Source: Bradyrhizobium elkanii USDA 76
Lineage (GTDB): Bacteria; Pseudomonadota; Alphaproteobacteria; Rhizobiales; Xanthobacteraceae
Assembly (NCBI RefSeq): GCF_023278185.1
Contig: NZ_CP066356.1
Span: 8,424,001-8,488,000 of the forward strand
DNA: 64,000 nt
Direction: 5' to 3'
Positions 46,695 to 54,872 of this stretch are shown here, piece by piece. The notes beneath the pieces are model-generated. The model had not been told where the DNA came from, did no database searches, and saw only the letters and a program-made list of their open reading frames with translations. A program made the position numbers and the translations under genes. How positions within the stretch are numbered: position 1 is the first letter of the stretch; each line of letters begins with the position of its first letter.

Positions 46695-47209
46695 GGCGTG
46701 ACGCTCCGGCGCTTGAGCCAGGCGATATGCTGCTCGCGCGTGTAGGCGCGCGGCACATGGTCGGCGGCGAGACGGTTGTGGAGATGCCGCCAGTATTCGG
46801 GTGCGGCGTCAGCCGGATCGATGGAGAGCGCCTCGATGGCGTCGATGGCCTGCAACACGCGCTCGACCTTCGGCCAGCTATCAACGCGCAGCAGGATTTC
46901 GCCACCGGGGCGGACGAAGGGCAGCGTCTGATAGCGCTGCCCGGCTTCCACGGCACGCACGATGTCCATGCGCGACACCACGGTGCCATAGTCGTTCGAT
47001 GCCCAGCGGACGAAGCCGAAGATGCTGCCCGGCTCAAAGCTCGAGATGCTGCGGCGACGGTCGAGAATCTTCTCCTCCGCGCGGCGGCCGAAGCGCAGCC
47101 AGTGCTCGATCCGCTTCTCGATCCAGGTCAGCTCGACATGGGTGAGCGCGACATCCCGTCGATGCGAGGGCGGCACTGCACGCGGCGGCAAGGCTTCATT
47201 GTCGTTCAT
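46691..47209 (-). CDS. DUF2840 family protein
   Basis: 172 residues (THVELTWIEKRIEHWLRFGR, then SIFGFVRWASNDYGTVVSRM). The family is confined to ICE-type transfer regions and always lies next to traF. Role unknown. Basic N-terminus, no membrane segment. Overlaps traF by four bases and the upstream small gene by fourteen. Confidence 0.88.
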   Translation of the reverse strand: MNDNEALPPRAVPPSHRRDVALTHVELTWIEKRIEHWLRFGRRAEEKILDRRRSISSFEPGSIFGFVRWASNDYGTVVSRMDIVRAVEAGQRYQTLPFVRPGGEILLRVDSWPKVERVLQAIDAIEALSIDPADAAPEYWRHLHNRLAADHVPRAYTREQHIAWLKRRSVTP

Positions 47210-47462
47210 GACGGTTCTCCGGGGCGTCAGCGGGGAACTCTCGCGCCAGCAATTCGCGCAGCATGTCGGCGACGGTCACGCCGCGCTGGAACGCGGCGAC
47301 CTTGATGCGGCCGCGCAGCGTGGGCGTGACGTCAATCGTCAGGCGCGCGGTGAATGCGGCAGCATCATTCACGCTGCGTGGCGGCGTATCACTGGCTTTG
47401 ATCCAGCTCTCGGCATCGCCCGGACGCGAGGCGAAGCCGCGTTTGATAGAGCGGTCGCTCAT
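47196..47462 (-). CDS. Small ribbon-helix-helix-like partner of ParA
   Basis: 88 residues. The C-terminal half (FTARLTIDVTPTLRGRIKVA, then AFQRGVTVADMLRELLARE) has the strand-helix-helix pattern of RHH DNA-binding proteins such as ParG. It overlaps the parA stop by four bases (ATGA). It is likely the centromere-binding or regulatory partner of the ParA protein. Confidence 0.75.
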   Translation of the reverse strand: MSDRSIKRGFASRPGDAESWIKASDTPPRSVNDAAAFTARLTIDVTPTLRGRIKVAAFQRGVTVADMLRELLAREFPADAPENRHERQ

Positions 47463-48097
47463 GGCGCGAACCTCGCAACTTCTGCCGCGAGCGCGGCGAT
47501 CTCGCGGGCGGCGGCGCTCTGCTCGACGAACTCGAAGACGAGCCGTCCGGACTGAGCGGCGTCGGCGAAGACAACGCGTTGGCCGATGGTGCTGGCGAGC
47601 ACCGGCGGATCGTGGTCGGCGAGAGTTTCGGCAGTCTCGCGGGCGATGATCGTGCGCGCGCCGCAGCGGTTGAGCACAAAGCGAGCAGGAAGCTGCGGAC
47701 GATAGATGCGAGCCTCTCGCAGCAGAGCGAGCATCTCGGCCGAGGCCCAGCCGTCGAATGGCGACGGCTGCACGGGGATCAACACGAGATCCGCCGCCAG
47801 CAGCGCCGAACGCATCAGTCCCGCGACGCGCGGCGGTCCGTCAATGACGACATGATCGGCGGTGCGTGCGATTTCCGGCGCCTCGCGGTGGAGCGTATCG
47901 CGCGCGAGGCCAACGACGCCGAATAGCCGTGCGACATTCTCCCGCGCACGCTGCTGCGACCAGTCCAATGCGGAGCCCTGGGGGTCAGCGTCGATCAGCG
48001 TCACGCGCTTTCCGCGCAGCGCCCATACGCCGGCGAGGTGCAGGGCGAGCGTGGTCTTGCCGACACCGCCTTTCTGGTTGAGCACGGCGACGATCAT
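47459..48097 (-). CDS. parA: ParA-family ATPase of the ICE
   Basis: 212 residues with Walker A NQKGGVGKTT at 7-16, IDADPQGSALDW and VIDGPPRVAGL. A small Ib-type ParA lacking an N-terminal HTH. Encoded between repA and an RHH partner, so it probably stabilises the excised circular form of the element. Overlaps repA by four bases. Confidence 0.92.
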   Translation of the reverse strand: MIVAVLNQKGGVGKTTLALHLAGVWALRGKRVTLIDADPQGSALDWSQQRARENVARLFGVVGLARDTLHREAPEIARTADHVVIDGPPRVAGLMRSALLAADLVLIPVQPSPFDGWASAEMLALLREARIYRPQLPARFVLNRCGARTIIARETAETLADHDPPVLASTIGQRVVFADAAQSGRLVFEFVEQSAAAREIAALAAEVARFAP

Positions 48098-49209
48098 CGC
48101 ATGCCTCCCGTCTTGCGACCTGAAAGCGGCAGAGATGGTTGGCTTGGGTGCTCGGTTGGCGGCTGAGCGCGGATGTCGGTGTTATCCGCAAGACGCGCGG
48201 CCCCACTACAACAGTTAGATTCTAAGTTAGACTCTAAGTTAGGGCAGGCGATCGTGTTTCCTGGCCAAAGCGTTAGCTGTGGTTTGCACTCCCGGAATCC
48301 CGATACCGGCACGCCCGGAGTCCCGATAGTGTGAACGCCCGAAGTCCCGAGCTGATTCACAGCGCCGTCCACAGGAGCTGTGAATGACTTCGATGGCAGG
48401 ATGCGCAATAGCTCTCGGCGTTCCCTGCGTTCGATGCTCAGGCAGTAGCCTGGCAGCGGTTGACGTGCCGCGATCCGGCGGAGATCAAAGGCGAAGTCTG
48501 CAGGCTTGGCGAGGCTGCCGGATTTCTCATGGAGGTGTGCGACCTCGAACAGCCAACCTCTCGGCTGGCGGCCAGCATGCTTGCGCGCGACGCGGTAGAG
48601 CCAGCGCTCGATCCCACCAGTCAGGCTGAAATAGGCCGGATCGATCGTGAGAACGAGTGAGCGATCGATGACGCCGCGATAGAGCCAGTCGGGAAGGACG
48701 AATTCCATTCCCTGCACCCGACCGTCGCGCGTCGCGCATTCCTCCCATTCGTTGATCCATGAGAACTGGTGGCGCCGCCAATGCTCCCCCTGCCGGATGC
48801 TGGTGCGGATGACGGTCGCCTGCAGGCGGGCCAATGCCCCCTTCAAGAGCTTGTAGTCGCGGGCGCCGGTCTGCCGGCCGACTGCGGTCAGAAGCTGGTA
48901 GGGTGTGAAGCGCAGGAAGCGCGAGGTCTTCAGACCGAGGTTCTCGGCCTCGACAATCTGGCTCGCCGCCCAAATCAGCACGTCGGCATCCCAAATGGTC
49001 GCCATACCGTGCTCAGGAACTGCATAGACTTCGACACACACGTCGCCGGTCTGGTAGAGGATCGGTCTTGTTCGCTTGGCCTTGGCGAGCGAAAAGAACG
49101 GGCGCTCCATCAGGTCGCGTTGATCACGCGGGCTGGCATCACCGGTGGCGACAACGAACGGGTCGAGCTTGCTTCGCTCGCTGGGTGTGATGAGGCGACG
49201 CGACGACAT
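48094..49209 (-). CDS. repA: Replication initiator protein RepA
   Basis: 371 residues from the ATG at 49209 (MSSRRLITPSERSKLDPFVV). Earlier in-frame starts would overlap the excisionase gene. This is the RPA family of replication initiators: QRDLMERPFFSLAKAKRTRP, MATIWDADVLIWAASQIVEA, SWINEWEECATRDGRVQGME and WLYRVARKHAGRQPRGWLFE. It would allow limited replication of the excised circle. The C-terminal tail is Ser/Pro-rich and variable. Third gene after fseA and the excisionase gene, with parA overlapping. Confidence 0.92.
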   Translation of the reverse strand: MSSRRLITPSERSKLDPFVVATGDASPRDQRDLMERPFFSLAKAKRTRPILYQTGDVCVEVYAVPEHGMATIWDADVLIWAASQIVEAENLGLKTSRFLRFTPYQLLTAVGRQTGARDYKLLKGALARLQATVIRTSIRQGEHWRRHQFSWINEWEECATRDGRVQGMEFVLPDWLYRGVIDRSLVLTIDPAYFSLTGGIERWLYRVARKHAGRQPRGWLFEVAHLHEKSGSLAKPADFAFDLRRIAARQPLPGYCLSIERRERRELLRILPSKSFTAPVDGAVNQLGTSGVHTIGTPGVPVSGFRECKPQLTLWPGNTIACPNLESNLESNCCSGAARLADNTDIRAQPPTEHPSQPSLPLSGRKTGGMR

Positions 49210-49222
49210 GACGAGCGTTGCC

Positions 49223-49474
49223 TTAGCGATGCGCGTTGCCGGCGGCGCGCGCTTCGAGGTAGCGCGGATCCGACGTTGAGCTGCAGGCGGCCTGATCGGC
49301 CCAGGCTTCGAGATCGCCGATGGCGTAGACAACGCGGCCGCCGAGCTTGCGAAAAGTCGGGCCATTGCCATGGCAGCGATATTTTTCAAGCGTGCGCGGC
49401 GAGATGCCGAGGAGGCGCGCGGCCTCGGGGGTGCGCACGTAACGGGTGGCGAGTTGCGCAGGCCTGTCGAGCAT
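49223..49474 (-). CDS. rdfS: RdfS-like excisionase (recombination directionality factor)
   Basis: 83 residues from the ATG at 49474, with GGAGA 6 bases upstream. The HTH_17 (MerR/AlpA-like) domain reads YVRTPEAARLLGISPRTLEK, then YRCHGNGPTFRKLGGRVVYA, IGDLEAWA. It has the size, fold and position of RdfS, which in Mesorhizobium symbiosis ICEs directs the integrase to excise. In those elements the rdfS promoter is switched on by FseA, and an fseA-like gene lies 200 bases upstream here. The integrase itself is not in the window. Confidence 0.8.
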   Translation of the reverse strand: MLDRPAQLATRYVRTPEAARLLGISPRTLEKYRCHGNGPTFRKLGGRVVYAIGDLEAWADQAACSSTSDPRYLEARAAGNAHR

Positions 49475-49677
49475 GGGAGATCTCCGTCTTGCCTCGAAGT
49501 GCCGCGGCCAAGTCGCGGCATGTCCGGGCCAGAGTGGCGGAGAGTTCAGGCGTTGGGGGTGGACGAAAATTGACGTACGTTTGTGTCCCCCCATCGTCGC
49601 AACCAGGCGAAGCCAGGCGTACTACCGGGGCGCAACTAACTCATCAGGTCGATGGCTTGAAGGAATCGGGGAGCCGA

Positions 49678-50464
49678 TCAGAGGCCGCGTAGAAGTTTCA
49701 GATAGCCGCGCTCGACCAAAGCGATTGAATCGTGAATGAGCCGGTTCGCCTTGCGGCGGGCATGAGAATCCTTCCACTCGACCGAGCGGCGCTGAGCGTG
49801 GTCGGAGGCGAGCACCTTCGCTGCCACGTCTCGCGGGCCGCCACCCAGGTCGTGGACGTCGAAGGCGTGCAGGAGCTGAATCAGTCGCCGTTTCTGAAAC
49901 GACGTCAGCCGCAGCGCCGCCGGGAGAAGACCGGTGCGCTGGCCGCTGAGGCGACGCACGAAGTGTAGCGCCACGTCGGCCCGCAGTTCGCCCATGCCGT
50001 CGAGCGGCACAAGCACGGCGGGACGGCGCGCGGCCTGCTCGTCGCGCAAACTGACATGGAGCTCACCCGAGCCGTCGGCGACAACCAGCTCGCGACCGTC
50101 AGCATCTGTCCGCCCGACGATCGACAGTCCGAAAGCGTTGCGATCAATCGAATGAACGGTCTCGAAGTCCGGCGGCGCGGGCGTCAGGATCAATGTTCCC
50201 GGTGATGCCTCGGGCAGCCAAATGGCTGGTTCGGGCCAAACCGGAGAGGCGGGGTCATGGGCGACACCGCAACCTCCATCGACGTGCGAAACTGGTTCGG
50301 ATGGTGTTGGGATCGGATTCGCCGCGCGCGATCTGTCGCTCAGTGCGGGCGAAGTCGCGGCGGTAGTCGGCATTGCGACGAAGGAATTCGAGGGCAAAAC
50401 CCGGGCGCTCAAGACGATTCAGGCGTTCGATGGTCTCCGGCGAGCGCCAGTACTGGGTCGGCAT
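49678..50464 (-). CDS. fseA: FseA-like ICE excision activator made by +1 frameshifting
   Basis: Two frames. The first runs from ATG 50464: 69 residues (YWRSPETIERLNRLERPGFA, a DUF6499-type domain), ending TGA at 50255-50257. The second is a DUF2285 HTH domain read from GAC at 50256 to 49678. Skipping one base at CCA-TGA joins them as ...RLRCRP then DPASPVWPEPAIWLPE, giving about 261 residues. In Mesorhizobium ICEs two such genes are fused by programmed +1 frameshifting into FseA, which activates rdfS. The match at the junction makes the same mechanism likely here. A simple mutation is the alternative. Downstream are rdfS and repA. Confidence 0.8.
50250..50262 (-). promoter_or_regulatory. Probable programmed +1 ribosomal frameshift site
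   Basis: Minus strand ...CGC CCA TGA CCC. The zero-frame stop TGA directly follows a proline codon. Skipping the T gives GAC CCC GCC and exactly the conserved DUF2285 lead-in. A slow stop codon after CCA is a suitable +1 context. Confidence 0.65.
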
Positions 50465-50583
50465 GGTCTGTCTTCTCGTCTTTTTGTTCTGTGCCCCGCA
50501 CCACGATCCCTAAAGACGCTACAAGAGACCAGACCCGGAGGTTGCATCACGCGAGATCGCAATTTGCGTGATTGGGGCGCAAA

Positions 50584-50847
50584 TCACTGCATCCGCGGTT
50601 CCAAAAGGCCCTGATATCCGGCTTCCACCATCCATCGCGCGCGGGCGAGATGGCTATCATGGACATTTTTGGCACGATCTGGTTCGCGCGTGGGGTCGAG
50701 GCCGAAGATCACGCTGACCACCTCGCGCCAGTCGGCGCCCTCCTCTTCGGCCATCAACAACCGAACGTAGATAGCAAGATGTTTCTCGTCATAGGCGTTG
50801 ACGCGATCCGTTATTGGCGGCCGGTCCTGGAATGGCGCGCCGTTCAT
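50584..50847 (-). CDS. qseM: QseM-like DUF2285 antiactivator
   Basis: 87 residues (PFQDRPPITDRVNAYDEKHL, LLMAEEEGADWREVVSVIFG, LDPTREPDRAKNVHDSHLAR). Size, DUF2285 similarity and position beside a divergent XRE gene match QseM, which in Mesorhizobium binds FseA and TraR and blocks ICE excision and transfer. The ATG at 50847 follows GAGGGGCAATTGCA. It is 120 bases upstream of the fseA-like gene on the same strand and 180 bases from the operator. Confidence 0.78.
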   Translation of the reverse strand: MNGAPFQDRPPITDRVNAYDEKHLAIYVRLLMAEEEGADWREVVSVIFGLDPTREPDRAKNVHDSHLARARWMVEAGYQGLLEPRMQ

Positions 50848-51025
50848 TGCAATTGCCCCTCAGCATTGATGCAGCGATTAGAATTCATCTAAGCTCCAGA
50901 ACTTTGCAAGCTGGGAAATCGTCACACTCGAATTGTGCCGTGATGCGCAGATCGCATCGCGGCGCTCCCCGGAAGCGGCACACCAGGGCCTAGCCAGACG
51001 ATATGAATAGCACAGTGACGCACGA

Positions 51026-51060
51026 ATCGGAACGATCGTTCCTGGAACGATCATTCCGAT
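51026..51060. promoter_or_regulatory. Double palindromic operator between qseM and qseC
   Basis: Two adjacent sites, GGAACGATCGTTCC (51029-51042, perfect palindrome) and GGAACGATCATTCC (51044-51057, one mismatch), separated by one base. Together with flanking ATC/GAT they make a near-perfect 35-bp palindrome. It has the layout of the left and right operators used by controller-type (QseC, C-protein) repressors, just before the XRE gene. Confidence 0.8.
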
Positions 51061-51078
51061 GTGAGTTCCCTTGTTGCC

Positions 51079-51312
51079 ATGGATCTCAAGGAGGTCATGG
51101 CGGTCAATCTGCGTCGGATACGTCATGTGAAGAAAATGACGCAGGAAGAGTTGGCCGATGGCGCTGGACTAAGCGTCCGTTACGTCGGCGCAATTGAACG
51201 CGCAGATGTGTCGGCCAGCGTGACCGTGCTTGGCCGAATCGCGGAGGCGCTCGGCGTCGAAGCAACCGATCTCGTCAAGCGAACGACGGTTCATTCCCAT
51301 CGGGCTCGATGA
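51079..51312 (+). CDS. qseC: QseC-like XRE controller protein
   Basis: 77 residues from ATG 51079 (MDLKEVMAVNLRRIRHVKKM). A GTG at 51061 is possible but lies against the operator. A single HTH_3 domain (TQEELADGAGLSVRYVGAIE, then VTVLGRIAEALGVEATDL) fills the protein. Divergent from the qseM-like gene with paired operators before it. In Mesorhizobium, QseC binds two such operators and sets a two-state switch between its own expression and that of qseM. Confidence 0.8.
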   Translation: MDLKEVMAVNLRRIRHVKKMTQEELADGAGLSVRYVGAIERADVSASVTVLGRIAEALGVEATDLVKRTTVHSHRAR

Positions 51313-51475
51313 CGCGACAATTTTGTGCCCCACCGCAACACCGGCACGTCGTGAATCAACTCCGCATTGCCTCACGCATAAGTTGATAGTCGGCTTTACG
51401 TAAATCTGATCTGTCTCCAAAGCGCATGCCTAGTTCAGAAACGGACGAGCATGCTGGGGAGATGGAGTAGGCCTC

Positions 51476-51886
51476 ATGACTCTGTACGAGCACTTGCCAG
51501 CCGACATTCGCGAGACAGTGGATGCTCTGGTCACGGAACTCAGGCCGCAACCTTGGCCAACGCGGTTCTTTGCGCTGATTGGCCTGCTCGGAGAGAAGTT
51601 GGAGGCGCGGCGCGAGGCGGAGCCGTGGCATCTGATCCAACAGTGGACCGGCATAGTGACGGCAACGATGGAGCACTTGCTCCCCGACAGTTCGGTTGTC
51701 GAATGCCTGGGACTGATGAGCATTAGTTTCAACGACCAGTGGCGCGCTCAGGCGCTTGGCCAGATCGAACGGGATCCCACAGTGCTGGATCGTCTCGTCG
51801 CCATTTGTCCGGACTGGGAAGACATCGTCGAGAGCGTGATCGAGGCCAACCAAAGACGTCCAATCAAATCGGCACGCGGCCGCTGA
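51476..51886 (+). CDS. Hypothetical protein, helical
   Basis: 136 residues (MTLYEHLPADIRETVDALVT, then EARREAEPWHLIQQWTGIVT and DRLVAICPDWEDIVESVIEA). Acidic, mostly helical by composition, no motif I recognise. Start ATG at 51476 with GGAGTAGGCCTC upstream. It lies downstream of the qseC-like gene in the same direction (163 bases) and could be read with it. Complete frame, coding-like composition. Confidence 0.55.
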   Translation: MTLYEHLPADIRETVDALVTELRPQPWPTRFFALIGLLGEKLEARREAEPWHLIQQWTGIVTATMEHLLPDSSVVECLGLMSISFNDQWRAQALGQIERDPTVLDRLVAICPDWEDIVESVIEANQRRPIKSARGR

Positions 51887-52002
51887 TCGGCATCGGTTAC
51901 GCCCTTGCCGCTTGCGCCGTCACGGCAAACGAGGTGCCTTCGCGCTTCCTCAGCGTGGCGGTGCCCCGCCCGGGCCAGCCGGGCGGGGCATTGCGGATCG
52001 GC

Positions 52003-52329
52003 TCAGTCGCCGTTGCGACGGTTGGGGCGAGACCAGATCAGGCTGAAGCCCTCGCCCTCTTCATCGGCGAAGAGGTTGGCGAAGATCGGGGCGGTGAAGC
52101 TCGGATCGTCGAGCTTGAGGCCGAGATAATCGCGGCCTTCGTTGGAGCGCTTGGACCAGGCGGCCCCGATCTCGACCCGGCCGACATAGATCCGGTGGCT
52201 GGGGGCGTTGTCGCCCGAGCGGCTGGTTTCGGGGACGATGCGGACGTTCCTCGCCTGGAGCGAGAGAGTGACGATCTCGCCGTTGAACTCGTTGTTGCCG
52301 GTCTTCTTGAAGGTGCCGATGGTCGCCAT
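52003..52329 (-). CDS. DUF736 family protein (second copy)
   Basis: 108 residues beginning MATIGTFKKTGNNEFNGEIV with a strong AAGGAGAACTACC before the ATG. Contains SHRIYVGRVEIGAAWSKRSN, the family core. Highly biased, clean frame, monocistronic. It has a long (about 170-base) leader holding a hairpin that recurs before the DUF2493 gene, suggesting shared post-transcriptional or transcriptional control. Function of the family unknown. Confidence 0.92.
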   Translation of the reverse strand: MATIGTFKKTGNNEFNGEIVTLSLQARNVRIVPETSRSGDNAPSHRIYVGRVEIGAAWSKRSNEGRDYLGLKLDDPSFTAPIFANLFADEEGEGFSLIWSRPNRRNGD

Positions 52330-52500
52330 GGTAGTTCTCCTTGATCTCTGTTTTCGAGCCCGCACCTTGCGGCCTCGATGGTGATCGACAGGCCGGAGGC
52401 GATCGACGGCGCACCCCGAAGGGGCTGGACAGCAAAGGAGGAACTTTCTTGTCTCGCGCGAGGAATGGCGGCGCAGCCGGCAGGGGAAGAAAGTTGTGAC
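52330..52500 (-). ncRNA. Structured leader of the second DUF736 gene (type B leader)
   Basis: On the minus strand the hairpin AACTTTCTT (52495-52487) / AAGAAAGTT (52450-52442) encloses CCCCTGCCGGCTGCGCCGCC and CGCGCGAGACA. The inner CGCGAGACA motif, the GC-rich inner hairpin and, nearer the start, AGGCCGCAAGGTGCGG all have counterparts at 57265-57449 before the DUF2493 gene, while the outer stem differs in sequence but keeps pairing. Confidence 0.55.
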
Positions 52501-53036
52501 GCCGCTGTTGCGCCAAAGGCGGTCGAGGCTTCAGCCGTCCTTCGGCCAGATCCATCCATCGAAGAGGCCGTTGGTGCGCTCGATCCAAACAGAGCTGACA
52601 TCAAGGAGAACGTGGCGATTTGGGAGCCCACCGAGAGAGCTGGCCCAACGAATCCAATGCTGCTTAGCCCTCTGTAATCGAGACGGACGGATCTCCGCTT
52701 CCGCGATCGCGCGTCGGCAGCACGCCCCATTCACGAGAGCGGCTGGCCGTAGTTGTGATCCGTCACCGTTTGGTCGATGCCGCACAACGACTGCCACGAA
52801 ACTGCCACTCTGCGATGATCGGTCGTGTCTCGATGCTTGGCCGCTCTGTGTGAAGCTCACAGACTAGAATGCGAGCACGCTGGATGTCTGATCGAGTCAG
52901 CCCCTTCCAATGGACGCTGCCGGCTTGCGCCAGGCCTTCCCGCCCCTACAGGGGTTACGACAATTCGCCGCGCGGACCCAGAGGAGGATCTCGCGCAAAT
53001 GATGACCGCTAAGAGCTCGAGTGAGAAGAGAACCGG
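52501..53036. other. Gap of about 540 bases
   Basis: No gene recognised. Left end may hold the promoter of the DUF736 leader (leftwards), the right end that of the small gene at 53037. Frames present are short or lack similarity to known proteins. Confidence 0.4.
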
Positions 53037-53378
53037 ATGAGCGACAAAAGCGATCTTGAAAACAGAGCCATCGAAGCGATATGGAACTATCGTGAGGCCT
53101 TCGCCGTGGTCGGCCGCCTGGAGCGAAAAGAACGTTCCGCGCATCGAGCGGTGACCAGGATACTGCCTGAATTGGGGCGCGCCTTACGCAGCCAAGACAC
53201 GCGGTGTCTTAAGAATAGCATTAAGATCGGCTCGGCAGCTGTCTCGCGGCAGAACGAAGCGTGGGCCAACCTAACTGAGGCGACCGCACGTTTGGATTCA
53301 GCCCACTCGACTTTGGCCGCCCTCGAGCGCCAACTAGGATATCTTCCAAAGGTCTCAAAACCACGAGATTCAGGCTAG
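53037..53378 (+). CDS. Hypothetical helical protein
   Basis: 113 residues, highly charged and probably a long helical hairpin (IEAIWNYREAFAVVGRLERK, then EAWANLTEATARLDSAHSTL). GAGAAGAG lies before the ATG. No recognisable family. Codon use is consistent with coding. It converges on cspA. Confidence 0.5.
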   Translation: MSDKSDLENRAIEAIWNYREAFAVVGRLERKERSAHRAVTRILPELGRALRSQDTRCLKNSIKIGSAAVSRQNEAWANLTEATARLDSAHSTLAALERQLGYLPKVSKPRDSG

Positions 53379-53409
53379 CTCAAAGTATGCCAGGACGTCG
53401 AGCTGCGCC

Positions 53410-53616
53410 TTATCCTAGGCGGAGATTTTCTGCGGCTTGTTTGCCGCTGCGGTTCATCACCAGCTCGTAGCTGACCTTCGCGCCTTCAACAAGCGAGGTA
53501 TAGCCGGCCTTCTCTACCGCCGAGATGTGCACGAAAACATCGTTGCCACCGTCGTCCGGCGCAATGAACCCATAGCCTTTGGTCGGGTTGAACCACTTAA
53601 CAGTCCCTAACGCCAC
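53410..53616 (-). CDS. cspA: Cold-shock protein (CspA family)
   Basis: 68 residues. The GTG at 53616 is chosen because GGAG lies 8 bases upstream and the frame then opens MALGTVKWFNPTKGYGFIAP. RNA-binding motifs RNP1 (KGYGFI) and RNP2 (DVFVHI) are complete. A nucleic-acid chaperone that melts RNA structure. The segment upstream to about 53760 is a long 5' region, common in this family, that may respond to temperature. Commonly found on mobile elements as well as chromosomes. Confidence 0.93.
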   Translation of the reverse strand: MALGTVKWFNPTKGYGFIAPDDGGNDVFVHISAVEKAGYTSLVEGAKVSYELVMNRSGKQAAENLRLG

Positions 53617-54050
53617 GTCATTTGCTCCAAAAAGAAAAAACACCTTCCCATCTAAATCATTGAACGAGCCGATCGCAAGTCTCCGCGCGAAAGCGGCTCG
53701 ATGGGATCCGTTGTCCCGCCCGTTCGTAGGTCTTGGACAGAAGAAATAGAGTGCCCCACTCGATGAAATGAACGAGCACGCTGAAATCGGCCGGCATTCA
53801 AGAACGACGAGGCGAAGGTCACATTTTCTTCGAAAACTCCGTGCTAACTGTCGCCTGCTTGTCGCGGCCGGATGTACGTCGTGGCATCACGGGAGCCCCG
53901 GCTTTCATGCCGGGGTTTTTCGTTTCCGGCGCGAGAAGCAGCTTGACCGGATAGGCTCGTCAAATGGCGCAGCCCACTGCGACAATTCGACTTGGATGCG
54001 TAAGAATCATCCGGAGCGGCACAGAGCGAAAAGCCGAATAGCAGGCAGAT
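53617..54050. other. Intergenic region between cspA and the methyltransferase gene
   Basis: Holds the cspA leader on the left. At 53896-53920 is a rightward terminator with no recognisable protein gene ending at it. A short untranslated transcript upstream of the terminator is possible. Confidence 0.4.
53896..53920 (+). terminator. Rho-independent terminator without an upstream gene
   Basis: CCCCGGC, loop TTTCAT, GCCGGGG, then TTTTT. Strong GC stem and T-run on the plus strand. The nearest plus-strand gene upstream ends at 53378. Confidence 0.75.
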
Positions 54051-54824
54051 ATGGCGCAGAATATCTACGACAATCCCGATTTCTTCGCTGGCTACAGCCA
54101 ATTGCCCCGGCAGGTGCATGGGCTGGACGGCGCTCCTGAATGGCCGGCGATCCGGGCCATGCTGCCCGATTTGGTCGGGAAACGTGTCGTTGATCTCGGA
54201 TGTGGCTTCGGCTGGGCCTCGCGCTGGATGCGCGAGCAGGGCGCGGCCTCGGTTCTGGGTCTCGATCTGTCGCAGAACATGATCGAGCGTGCCAGGGCGG
54301 ACACAGCGGATACGGCCATTGAGTATCGCATCGCCGATCTCGACACACTGGACCTCCCTGAGGCGGCTTTCGACCTCGCCTACAGCGCACTGACCTTTCA
54401 CTATGTTCAGGACTTTGGCCGTCTCGTACATGTGATCCGCAAAACGCTCGTTCCTGACGGGCATTTCGTCTTTACGATTGAGCATCCGATCTTCATGGCC
54501 GCGGCACATCCGCACTGGATTTCCGATGAGGAGGGCCGCAAAACCTGGCCGGTCAATCGATATTCCGTCGAGGGCGAACGTCGGACGGACTGGTTTGCCA
54601 AGGGCGTTCTGAAATACCACAGGACACTTGGCACTACCTTGAATACGCTGATCGGCGCAGGCCTTCAAATTCGGCGGATCGAGGAGTTTGCCCCAACACG
54701 CGAGCAGATCCAGCAGATGCCGCAATTGGCCGAAGAACTCGAACGCCCCATGATGCTGATTGTATCTGCGTCCACATCGATCGGCGGTAAGCTTCGAAGC
54801 CTTCGTGATATCCGGCCGGATTAG
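54051..54824 (+). CDS. Class I SAM-dependent methyltransferase
   Basis: 257 residues. Motif I VVDLGCGFGWASRWM, motif II with LGLDLSQNMIERAR, and post-motif AFDLAYSALTFHYVQDF define the Rossmann methyltransferase fold. The region YDNPDFFAGYSQLPRQVHGL precedes it, as in small-molecule methyltransferases of the UbiE/Methyltransf_11 type. Substrate unknown. Complete and monocistronic. The preceding orphan terminator insulates it from the left. Confidence 0.88.
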   Translation: MAQNIYDNPDFFAGYSQLPRQVHGLDGAPEWPAIRAMLPDLVGKRVVDLGCGFGWASRWMREQGAASVLGLDLSQNMIERARADTADTAIEYRIADLDTLDLPEAAFDLAYSALTFHYVQDFGRLVHVIRKTLVPDGHFVFTIEHPIFMAAAHPHWISDEEGRKTWPVNRYSVEGERRTDWFAKGVLKYHRTLGTTLNTLIGAGLQIRRIEEFAPTREQIQQMPQLAEELERPMMLIVSASTSIGGKLRSLRDIRPD

Positions 54825-54872
54825 GTTCCTGCCGGGCCCGCCCCGGTATTGATATCAGCCCGGCGTCAAGCG

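Noticed and set aside
49210..49521. N-terminal extension of RepA
   Set aside because: It overlaps the rdfS-like gene in another frame and has no similarity to RepA; the ATG at 49209 gives the normal family start.
53896..53920. Terminator of cspA
   Set aside because: cspA runs leftwards and starts at 53616; the hairpin T-run is on the plus strand to its right.
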